The notes under the pieces were generated by a model that was given only the letters and a program-made list of their open reading frames with translations, searched no databases and was not told the DNA's origin. Positions 1 to 7,734 of a stretch of DNA of 51,773 nt are shown here, in pieces. Origin of the DNA: Pseudanabaena sp. SR411 (GTDB lineage: Bacteria > Cyanobacteriota > Cyanobacteriia > Pseudanabaenales > Pseudanabaenaceae); assembly GCF_002251945.1 (NCBI RefSeq), contig NZ_NDHW01000077.1:8-51780 (forward strand). Direction: 5' to 3'. Numbering within the stretch: position 1 is the stretch's first letter; every line of letters begins with the position of its first letter. The position numbers and the translations under genes are program-made.

Positions 1-293
1 AAATCTTTGCTAGTGAAGTAATGTTTTAAGCCGCTAGGATTATTCAGCAATAACTTGTAGCGTTTGCCCGACTCAAAGGTGAAGCGATCGGGAATAAATT
101 TGAGTTCGTTGGCAGTGTTACTCAGACTGACTTTTACCTCGATCGCAGTTTGTTTGGTGAAATCAACTGATGCAATTTTGATTGGTGTATTGGTTGGTGC
201 TGCGATCGCTAAATTGGGACTAATCACCAAAAAGCTAATCACAAATATCCAAAAACTCAGAACTTGGCTAAAAATTTTGAAGGTGTGGCGCAT
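1..293 (-). CDS. Exported cupredoxin-like protein, partial (3' end outside window)
   Basis: Reading the minus strand from ATG at 293 gives about 97 codons open to the window edge. The N-terminus has a signal peptide (hydrophobic stretch about residues 8–27, ending near LAIAAP). It is followed by a beta-rich segment containing KFIPDRFTFESGKRYKLLL and a PSGLKHYF motif, the sort of pattern seen at the start of small cyanobacterial cupredoxin-fold proteins, where the His could be a copper ligand. The remaining ligands would lie beyond position 1, so copper binding cannot be judged. It is codirectional with and downstream of fabG but separated from it by a strong hairpin at 338–378, so it probably has its own promoter. 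The family call is from memory of similar sequences. Confidence 0.6.
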   Translation of the reverse strand, partial: MRHTFKIFSQVLSFWIFVISFLVISPNLAIAAPTNTPIKIASVDFTKQTAIEVKVSLSNTANELKFIPDRFTFESGKRYKLLLNNPSGLKHYFTSKD

Positions 294-337
294 ATGGCTC
301 TCTCTCAAAAAACTAACAGAATTTAGGACTCGGCGAT

Positions 338-1208
<871 letters not shown>

Positions 1209-1213
1209 TTAAC

Positions 1214-1394
1214 ACATAAAAACAGGCTGTGCCAGCAATTCTCATTATGTAACCGATTTTGGTGTTTCCAGCGCCTTCGGCGCTGGAAACACCAAAATCG
1301 GTTTTTTGAAAGCCCGCCAACGGCGGGCTTTCAAAAAACCGATTTTTATAATTAGAATTGCTGAGGCTGTGCCAAGCACAGCCTGTTTTTATGT
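1214..1394. repeat. Nested inverted-repeat block between fabG and the TPR gene
   Basis: Four stems sit in about 180 bp. An outer 18-bp perfect stem pairs 1214–1231 with 1377–1394. A 9-bp stem pairs 1234–1242 with 1354–1362. Inside are two long hairpins with 3-nt loops: 1251–1275 with 1279–1303 (25 bp) and 1295–1318 with 1322–1345 (24 bp). The two inner hairpins share bases 1295–1303 and cannot both form completely. The right outer arm includes the stop codon of the TPR gene. It probably acts as that gene's terminator and may be a compound of several palindromic insertions. Confidence 0.75.
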
Positions 1395-2939
1395 AATCCC
1401 TTGCAATGCTTGGATTGCTTGCTGCGTTCGCTTGATCCATTCCGCATCACGATTTTCTTCGTATAGCTTTAAAGCCTCTTGGTAAGAGCGAATCGCATTA
1501 CTGACCTCACCCTTAAGCGTATACAACGCGCCTAGCCCGAAATGAGCCTTCGCAAAGGTAGGATTTAAAGATAGAGCCTTGAAATAGGCAGCTTGAGCTT
1601 CGCCGAGTCTGCCCCGATCAGCATAGGCAAGTCCCAAACTGGTGTAGTCCACCCATAAATCTTCTTTACCAATCGCAATGGTTTTCTGAAAAGCATCAAT
1701 CGCTTCATCACTATTGCCCTGAGAGCGCAATAAATTACCAAGATTGCTATAAGCCACAGCATTCTTAGTATCAATGGCGATCGCTTGACGAAAGGCAGTA
1801 ATTGCCTCAGAAGTACGATTTTGATCAGACAGAACCCGTCCAAGATTATTGTAAGCAGCCGCATATCGCGGATTAATCGTGATCGATTTCTCATAGGCTG
1901 CGATCGCCCCTTCGAGATCTCCTTGACGACGCAGAGCTAGCCCTAGCCCGTTGAAAGTACTAGCAACTCTCGGATTTAGTTCAGTACTGCGTCTAAAGGC
2001 TTCGGCAGCTTCAGGAATATTTTCCTCACGCAATAGAGCACTACCTAGAGCCGCATAGATATCGGCATTACGGGGATCTTGTTGGGATGCTTTGCGGAAT
2101 GTGGCGATCGCATTGGGGCGATCATTTGACTGGTTATAAGCCAAGCCAAGATTGTAATAAACATTCGGGAAATTTGGATCAAGCGTAGTTACCCGCTTAT
2201 AAGCATCAATTGCGCCTGTATAGTCACGATCTTCATACAGCGAGATCCCTAGGGCAAAATGGGCAACCGCATACTGGGGCGCAAGCTCGATTGCCTTACG
2301 ATAAGCAGTGATCGCCTCTTGGCGATTACCTTGCCGACGCAGGACTGTCCCCAATCCGTTGTGAGCAAGAGCATATTTAGGATCAACCTCAATTGCTTTG
2401 CGGAAAGAGGTAATTGCTCCTTGAAGATTATTTTTGCTCTCGTAGGCTAGCCCCAAATTGTAATAAACAGGAGCAAGATTGGTGTCAGCTTTACTAAGCT
2501 GAATAAACTGGTCATAAGCATCGATCGCTCCATTGGCATCACCTTTTTGATACAGGGCTATCCCCAGACCATAATAGGCGGGCGTATAATTTTTATCGAT
2601 CAGAATTGCTTGGCGGTGAGCTTCGATTGCACCTTGAATATCCCCCTTTTGGCGCAACGTTACACCCAAACCATAGTAAGCAGGCACTAACTCTGGACTC
2701 GCAGCGATCGCTTGACGATAAAGGGTCAGGGCGCGATCAAGTTGATTTTGTTCCCTTAGCGAGTTAGCTCTTTCTACCAACTTAAGTGGTGTGTTGGCTA
2801 GTGGATCGCTCTGGGCAATCTGAGTCGTTACAGTAGGTGATGTTTGAGCTAAGGCGATCGGGTCAAGAGCAGGAGCGAAACTACACATTAGCGGTAAAAA
2901 GCCCACTACTGCGATCTTCGTAATTGCGATTTTGATCAT
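1389..2939 (-). CDS. Exported protein made of 13 TPR repeats
   Basis: The 516-residue protein starts with a signal peptide (hydrophobic residues about 5–31, ending near ALAQT). The rest is a regular array of about 13 tetratricopeptide repeats of 34 residues with the usual W/Y-x2-LG-x2-Y and A-x4-A-x3-P positions. Such superhelices bind other proteins; no catalytic motif is present. Location is likely periplasmic or thylakoid-lumenal. The start ATG at 2939 directly precedes the signal sequence. No partner gene is adjacent, so the binding target cannot be inferred. A second, shorter exported TPR protein with the same design lies at 14675–15586. Confidence 0.85.
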   Translation of the reverse strand: MIKIAITKIAVVGFLPLMCSFAPALDPIALAQTSPTVTTQIAQSDPLANTPLKLVERANSLREQNQLDRALTLYRQAIAASPELVPAYYGLGVTLRQKGDIQGAIEAHRQAILIDKNYTPAYYGLGIALYQKGDANGAIDAYDQFIQLSKADTNLAPVYYNLGLAYESKNNLQGAITSFRKAIEVDPKYALAHNGLGTVLRRQGNRQEAITAYRKAIELAPQYAVAHFALGISLYEDRDYTGAIDAYKRVTTLDPNFPNVYYNLGLAYNQSNDRPNAIATFRKASQQDPRNADIYAALGSALLREENIPEAAEAFRRSTELNPRVASTFNGLGLALRRQGDLEGAIAAYEKSITINPRYAAAYNNLGRVLSDQNRTSEAITAFRQAIAIDTKNAVAYSNLGNLLRSQGNSDEAIDAFQKTIAIGKEDLWVDYTSLGLAYADRGRLGEAQAAYFKALSLNPTFAKAHFGLGALYTLKGEVSNAIRSYQEALKLYEENRDAEWIKRTQQAIQALQGIT

Positions 2940-3300
2940 AGTTAATATTGCTTATAGCTTGTTTCTGCCATGAGAAGTTATGAGTTGGTAAAAGCAGAAA
3001 TGATCATGAGCAGTAGATTGGCAAATTAGAAAAACAAATTAAAAGAGCTGAGTCTTGATCCATCACACCACATCAATGACTTTAGCAAGGAAACCTATCA
3101 AATTGTGGATTTCAATTATTTATCGTATTTGCAATGTTGCCTTAAGCTGATGCGTCGAACGGCTTAAATTTCTATAGATAGCGCAAAACGCTCCCTATGG
3201 AAATTCCCGATTACTCCAGACCCATAAATTTTTTGAAAGATTTGCTTTGCAAATCTTTCAAAAAATTTATGGGTCTGGGTTTCAGCGCGAAGCGTTGTAA
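2940..3300. other. Intergenic region: TPR gene promoter side and a family-B repeat
   Basis: No reading frame of interest occurs here. The left part (2940–3180) is A/T-rich and presumably holds the promoter of the TPR gene, but I cannot point to convincing −35/−10 boxes. The right part is occupied by a dispersed repeat (3198–3299). Confidence 0.5.
3198..3299 (-). repeat. Dispersed palindromic repeat, family B, copy 1
   Basis: On the minus strand it begins TACAACGCTTCGCGCTGAAA and continues with CCCAGACCC and an A/T-rich arm. Its core is a 29-bp perfect inverted repeat (3217–3245 with 3249–3277) closed by a TTT loop. The order of blocks (TACARCG, CGCTGAAACCC or GTTCAAACCC, AAATTTTTT arm, GCAAAGC loop, mirrored arm, GTAATCGG tail) matches the copies at 15683, 45671, 46296 and 50620. 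It ends immediately beside the stop codon of the C39-like gene and may serve as its terminator. Confidence 0.65.
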
Positions 3301-4041
3301 TTATTTGTCTACCCATACAATGGTTCTTGCTTCTACACCATTACTTTTAAGAACACTGGCGATCGCCCCACTCACATCTCGATCTAAGCCCAAATTCCAT
3401 CTTGTCTGAAAATCTTGATAGGACAAAGCATAGGTTTGGCTATTGGTATCTGTGTAATAAATTTGTTGGCTTACTGGATCAGCCCCCGTTACAGCAATCC
3501 AATGTAAGTAAGGAATCGAGCCAATATAGGGCATGGATAGACTGCCAACTCGCACCAAGGCAATTACAGGTTTACCCGATCGCACTAAATTAATCAGCCG
3601 ATTAAAACTAGTCTTTGGAGATTTTTTAACGCGATCGCCTTCCCATCGTTGCATGACCTGTTGCAATGTCTGCGGCGGTGTGCCAGTTCGTACCTCAATC
3701 CATTGGTTATCCAAAGGATTACGGAATTTTTGCGGCAAAAACAGTTTTTTATCCGTCGCGGCTCGAACTGTTGCATAGTTAACATCATGCCCGTAATAGC
3801 GCAATATCCGCGCCGCCGAATTTGGTCCACAACTCCAGCTATCATTTTGTATGCCTGTATCAGGCAGTTGAATTGGTTGGGATGAAACATTTGCAGCAAT
3901 CAAATTCTGAGATTTATCCTGAGATTTGTTTTCTGCGCGATGAGGACGCTTGAGTGTAGTGATCGCGGATATTGATGGTGTGACTGTTACAGCGATCGCG
4001 ATAGTGGCGATCGCAAGTGTAGAATTTTTTAAAAAACCCAT
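3301..4041 (-). CDS. Exported C39-like papain-fold cysteine peptidase
   Basis: The 246-residue product has a signal peptide (hydrophobic residues about 5–25) and then a C39-like (bacteriocin-leader-peptidase fold) domain. The triad is visible: Cys in DSWSCGPNSAARIL, His in YLHWIAVTG and Asp in YYTDTNS. A predicted extracytoplasmic protease, substrate unknown. I prefer ATG at 4041 because GCGAGG lies 5–10 nt upstream; an ATG at 4053 would add four residues and make the start overlap that of the divergent permease. There is no ABC exporter or leader peptide nearby, so a bacteriocin-processing role is not supported. Confidence 0.72.
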   Translation of the reverse strand: MGFLKNSTLAIATIAIAVTVTPSISAITTLKRPHRAENKSQDKSQNLIAANVSSQPIQLPDTGIQNDSWSCGPNSAARILRYYGHDVNYATVRAATDKKLFLPQKFRNPLDNQWIEVRTGTPPQTLQQVMQRWEGDRVKKSPKTSFNRLINLVRSGKPVIALVRVGSLSMPYIGSIPYLHWIAVTGADPVSQQIYYTDTNSQTYALSYQDFQTRWNLGLDRDVSGAIASVLKSNGVEARTIVWVDK

Positions 4042-4051
4042 AAAACCTCGC

Positions 4052-5008
4052 ATGGACTTTTCGGTATTTTTACAGCAGTTTTTAAATGGCTTATCGATTG
4101 GCAGTGTTTATGCCATCTTTGCCCTTGGCTACACATTAGTATTCTCGATTTTAGGAATCATTAACTTTGCTCACGGAGCAGTGTTTACGCTCGGAGCATA
4201 TTTTACTTATGTACTCTGCGGTGGTGCGTTTGGATTTAATGGCATCCTTGCTAACTTATCTTTACCAAAAGAACTACATTTACCTTTTTTTGTTGCCATT
4301 TTCATTAGCAGCATCCTCGCAGGAGGAGTAAGTGTCCTGATCGAGCGGATTGCCTTCCGCCCTTTACGTGATCGCCAAGCTGACCCATTGCTCACCTTAG
4401 TTTCTAGCTTGGGCGTAGCCGTAGTGATCGTCAATACAATCCAATATCTGGTGGGAGCCGAGAGCTATAACTTCCCTGCCAATATTTACGGCAGCTTGCC
4501 ACCAGCGATAAATTTCGGCACAATCGATAAACCAATCAATATTCGCACCGTCCAAATTGTCATTTTTGGAGTATCAGGACTAATCTTAGCAATTCTCACC
4601 TATGGGATTAATTTCACCAAGCTGGGCAAAGCCATGAAAGCCGTGGCTGAAGATGCAGTTACTGCCAGTCTTTTGGGCATAAATACCGATTTTTTTATTC
4701 TGCTTACCTTTTTCGTTTCAGGTTTTTTAGGTGGTCTCGCAGGAACTCTAGTCGGCTCAAGTGTCAGCATTTCTGGTCCCTATTTTGGGATCGGCTTTGG
4801 CTTAAAAGGACTAGCCGTAATTGTCTTAGGGGGGCTAGGCAATATTCCTGGAGCTGTTGTTGGTGGCGTTATCTTAGGACTAGCTGAGTCCTTTGTTCCT
4901 TCCGATCAGTCAGCCTATAAAGATGCTGTAGCCTTTGCGTTACTGTTCATCGTCTTACTTGTGCGCCCTCAAGGACTACTTGGCAAAACCTTTGTCCAGA
5001 AAGTGTAG
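4052..5008 (+). CDS. livH: Branched-chain/neutral amino-acid ABC transporter permease (LivH/NatD type)
   Basis: Inner-membrane permease of 318 residues with about eight hydrophobic segments. It shows the LivH landmarks: LNGLSIGSVYAIFALGYTL near the N-terminus, GIINFAHGAVFTLGAY, IERIAFRPLR, and the cytoplasmic EAA-like loop GKAMKAVAEDAVTASLLGI, which contacts the ATPase. In cyanobacteria this family includes NatD of the N-I neutral amino-acid transporter; UrtB of the urea system is longer. No binding protein, second permease or ATPase is nearby, as is common for scattered cyanobacterial nat genes. The ATG at 4052 fits the family N-terminus; no Shine–Dalgarno is visible. Confidence 0.85.
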   Translation: MDFSVFLQQFLNGLSIGSVYAIFALGYTLVFSILGIINFAHGAVFTLGAYFTYVLCGGAFGFNGILANLSLPKELHLPFFVAIFISSILAGGVSVLIERIAFRPLRDRQADPLLTLVSSLGVAVVIVNTIQYLVGAESYNFPANIYGSLPPAINFGTIDKPINIRTVQIVIFGVSGLILAILTYGINFTKLGKAMKAVAEDAVTASLLGINTDFFILLTFFVSGFLGGLAGTLVGSSVSISGPYFGIGFGLKGLAVIVLGGLGNIPGAVVGGVILGLAESFVPSDQSAYKDAVAFALLFIVLLVRPQGLLGKTFVQKV

Positions 5009-5044
5009 AACAGATAAATGTGCCGTGGCGCATTTATCTGTTCT
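5007..5044. terminator. Terminator of the permease gene
   Basis: An 18-bp stem (5007–5024 with 5027–5044, one G–T pair) begins within the stop codon of the permease gene. The tip can only close by opening one or two pairs. Confidence 0.65.
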
Positions 5045-5252
5045 AACAAGAAATATTTTTTTACTTTGAGTTTCATTTACTTTTATGTAGTAGCAAAAAC
5101 TCCGTGCGAAGATAATTAAAGACTGTATTCTGCATTACAGACTTCAATTATCTTTTAGATAAGTTCCAGTTTAAATAAGTTCAAGTTATTGGGCAAATCA
5201 CTGAATTTATTAAGCAAATTATTTAGCAAAAACCTATACAGAGAGTTTGGTT

Positions 5253-5474
5253 ATGTTGCAATCACTTTACTACTCCATCGGCGCTATTCAAGATGAAGCA
5301 AGACATTTACTCGAAAGTGGAAGGCTCACACGTAGCCAACCAATTCATACTCTTTGTCGCTTCTTTCGCGATCGCGAATGGTGTCAGATCGAACGAGAAT
5401 TAGAAGATAATCAATACCTATTACGCGATCGTATTTGTGATTTAGTTAGTCGTGAGTGTTGGCAAAATGATTAA
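5253..5474 (+). CDS. DUF4327 family small protein
   Basis: A 73-residue soluble protein beginning MLQSLYYSIGAIQDEARHL and containing QPIHTLC and a C-terminal LRDRICDLVSRECW block. I recognise this pattern as DUF4327, a short protein family restricted to cyanobacteria and of unknown function. I chose ATG at 5253, with GAGAG 7–11 nt upstream, over an in-frame TTG two codons earlier. It is flanked by its own hairpin terminator (5475–5523) and is apparently monocistronic. Confidence 0.8.
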   Translation: MLQSLYYSIGAIQDEARHLLESGRLTRSQPIHTLCRFFRDREWCQIERELEDNQYLLRDRICDLVSRECWQND

Positions 5475-5523
5475 ATAAGTACAAAATAAGGCAGGTACTT
5501 TGCCCACCTTATTTTGTACTTAT
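5475..5523. terminator. Hairpin after the DUF4327 gene
   Basis: A perfect 17-bp inverted repeat (5475–5491 with 5507–5523) with a 15-nt loop starts directly after the stop codon. It abuts the family-A repeat. Confidence 0.6.
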
Positions 5524-5626
5524 ACTAAATTAAGAAATGGCTACGCCATTTCTTAATTTAAAAACCCTTACTGGGTTTGAATTTTAATTCACAAAAGTGT
5601 TGTCACACTTTCGTAAATTGGTATTA
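5521..5626 (+). repeat. 106-bp dispersed repeat, family A, copy 1
   Basis: The element begins TATACTAAATT and ends AAATTGGTATTA, giving imperfect terminal inverted repeats. It contains an internal hairpin (AATTAAGAAATGG mirrored by CCATTTCTTAATT), then ACTGGGTTTG and ACAAAAGTGTTGTCACACTT. A copy of identical length and about 85–90% identity by eye lies at 50325–50430. Confidence 0.8.
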
Positions 5627-5728
5627 CTTGATGAAATACTAGTCTTTAACAGCACAAAAGTTATACAATCTGACTAGGTTTAGCCATATTGCTAGCCATG
5701 TAAGCATCAATGGAGGTAATTCAAACCA

Positions 5729-6667
5729 TTGGCGAGTCAGCAAGAGCAAAAACTGAGTCGAGGCGTGAACCTAATCAATCGCCTAAAAAAATTTGTTGAC
5801 CAATCTGCTAATATGCTGAACTTAGATGAAGATGTGGCAATAGATAGGGGCATGACTCAAATTATTAAGTCGGCGGTAATGGTAATTGGTGGTGGAGAGG
5901 ATAAAGTCCAAGACCGCAAAATTCTCAAAGCCTTTGTAGAAAGTTCTGGTGGCTCCCAAGCTCGCATTGCTATAATTCCATGCGCCTCAAGAGAACCTGA
6001 TATTATTGGACGAATTTATCATGATATTTTTACTGAACTCGGCGCAAGTGCGGTAGAAGTATTAGATATTCGTGAGCGTCCTCGTGATGATTATCCTGAA
6101 GCAGAAGCTTTAGTGGATCGGTTTACAGGCATATTTATGACTGGTGGCGACCAACTGCGTCTTTGTGGTTTGATTGCCGATACTCCCTTTGCAATTACGA
6201 TCGCCAAGCGGATTGATGAAAAGCGTCTAGTTTTAGCTGGTACAAGTGCAGGCGCAGCCGCAATGGGCTATCACATGATTTCTGGAGGTAGTAGCGGCGA
6301 GTCTCCGCATAAGGAACTGGTCAATATGAGTACTGGCTTAAGTATCCTGCCTGAAATCATTGTCGATCAACACTTTCATAATCGTAATCGGATGGCGCGT
6401 CTGATGACGGCGATCGCCGCGCATCCTGACAAAATCGGTATTGGTATCGATGAAGATACGGTAGCCATTTTTGAGCCAAACAATACCATGCGCGTTTTGG
6501 GACGTGGTACTGTCACCGTAGTCGATCCTGGTGAAGTTTCCTATAGCAACCAACTATGGGTTAGTGGCACGGCTCCATTGACAATCCATAACTTACGTGT
6601 GCATATTCTTGCCGCAGGATGCAAATATCACATGCTCAAGCGCATTCCTATTAGTCCATCGGTATAA
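5729..6667 (+). CDS. cphB: Cyanophycinase
   Basis: Serine-type exopeptidase (family S51) that cleaves the storage polymer cyanophycin into beta-Asp-Arg dipeptides. The nucleophile elbow GTSAGA places Ser173, with a further conserved segment VDQHFHNRNR around His215; MVIGGGEDKVQDR starts the Rossmann-like core. The 312-residue form has about 41 residues before the core, longer than the roughly 270 of characterised enzymes. TTG at 5729 is preceded by a strong GGAGGT (5712–5717), which supports it as the true start; internal ATGs at 5813 and 5852 lack a well-placed ribosome site. Cyanophycin synthetase is not in this window. Confidence 0.9.
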   Translation: MASQQEQKLSRGVNLINRLKKFVDQSANMLNLDEDVAIDRGMTQIIKSAVMVIGGGEDKVQDRKILKAFVESSGGSQARIAIIPCASREPDIIGRIYHDIFTELGASAVEVLDIRERPRDDYPEAEALVDRFTGIFMTGGDQLRLCGLIADTPFAITIAKRIDEKRLVLAGTSAGAAAMGYHMISGGSSGESPHKELVNMSTGLSILPEIIVDQHFHNRNRMARLMTAIAAHPDKIGIGIDEDTVAIFEPNNTMRVLGRGTVTVVDPGEVSYSNQLWVSGTAPLTIHNLRVHILAAGCKYHMLKRIPISPSV

Positions 6668-6700
6668 ACAAAAAGGCTCGCAAAGCGAGCCTTTTTGTTT
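6666..6700. terminator. Bidirectional terminator between cphB and the SPFH gene
   Basis: A perfect 16-bp stem (6666–6681 with 6685–6700), AAA loop, with A-rich and T-rich flanks in both directions. It overlaps both stop codons, so it can terminate both converging genes. Confidence 0.85.
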
Positions 6701-7667
6701 ACTTAGTCCAATCACCTGACTCTGGGTTATCCACAATTGATTTCAGCCCTTCTAAGGTCGAAGGCAGCGATCGCGGGTCCATAAACATAACTTTGCTACT
6801 GCCACTGGAGCCAATGGTCGTTCCCATCGCAATATAGTTCTGAGCTAACAAAAATTGCAGCGCCTCGTTTGCTTGAGGATTGCCCTTCATCGACTGCAAT
6901 AGTACTTGCATCGCTTGAGATGTACCTTGAGCTTTAAGTACCTGCTCTTGACGTTCCGCTTCAGCACGCAAAATTCGTGACTGCTTCTGACCCTCTGCTT
7001 CTAAAATGGCAGATTTTTGTGAAGCCTCAGCATTTAGTAACTGCGACTCAGCCAAGCCCTTCGCCTGATTAACAGCCGCTTCGCGCTCACCTTCAGAATT
7101 GAGAATAGCCGCCCTTTTTCTGCGCTCGGCTGTCATCTGCATTTCCATAGCTTCCTGCACAGCTTTAGCAGGTAAGATGTCGCGCAATTCCACCCTTGTT
7201 ACTTTCACGCCCCAAGGATCAGTGGCGTCATCTAAGTCACGTAACAGAACTTCATTAATTTTATTTCTTGCCGTGAAAGTTTCGTCAAGCTCTAAACTAC
7301 CTAGTTCGGCACGAATCTGAGTCAAGACAATATTTGCCATCGCTTGACGTAAATTTTCCACACGATAGAAAGCCTTCTCCATGTCAACTACGCGCCAGTA
7401 AACTACTGCATCGGCGGTGATTGATACGTTATCGCGAGTAATACATTGTTGCGGTGGAATATCTAGTACCTGCTCTTTGATTGATCCTTTGTAGCTGACG
7501 GTATCAATAAAGGGCAAGATAAAGTGGGGGCCAGCAGGTAGTTTACGTTTGTATTTCCCAAAGGAGGCAACCAGTGCTTCTTCACCTTGGTTAACTATTT
7601 TAAATGACGAACTACCGAGACCAAAGAAGACACCCGCACCGATCACAAAACTAAAAAATAAGTCCAT
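6699..7667 (-). CDS. Stomatin/prohibitin-like SPFH (band 7) membrane protein
   Basis: A 322-residue protein anchored by an N-terminal hydrophobic segment (about residues 2–20). It then has an SPFH domain ([31 protein letters not shown]) and a long Ala/Glu/Gln-rich coiled coil (about residues 175–260) that drives oligomerisation. The family forms membrane microdomain scaffolds and is linked to membrane-protein quality control; cyanobacterial homologues sit in the plasma or thylakoid membrane. No NfeD partner gene is adjacent. The start is ATG at 7667, immediately before the membrane anchor. Confidence 0.87.
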   Translation of the reverse strand: MDLFFSFVIGAGVFFGLGSSSFKIVNQGEEALVASFGKYKRKLPAGPHFILPFIDTVSYKGSIKEQVLDIPPQQCITRDNVSITADAVVYWRVVDMEKAFYRVENLRQAMANIVLTQIRAELGSLELDETFTARNKINEVLLRDLDDATDPWGVKVTRVELRDILPAKAVQEAMEMQMTAERRKRAAILNSEGEREAAVNQAKGLAESQLLNAEASQKSAILEAEGQKQSRILRAEAERQEQVLKAQGTSQAMQVLLQSMKGNPQANEALQFLLAQNYIAMGTTIGSSGSSKVMFMDPRSLPSTLEGLKSIVDNPESGDWTK

Positions 7668-7734
7668 AATGTTTTTCCATCGTTGCTTGAACTCACGTTA
7701 ATAATAGCTTGATTGATTGGCGAAAGGCGATTTG

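Noticed and set aside
1389-2939. Regular approximately 102-bp periodicity as a possible CRISPR or satellite array
   Set aside because: The period equals 34 codons and the protein is a TPR array; nucleotide copies are highly diverged.
3301-5008. C39-like protease plus permease as a bacteriocin export locus
   Set aside because: The protease has its own signal peptide and no ABC fusion, the permease is an amino-acid importer type, and no leader peptide with a double-Gly motif is nearby.
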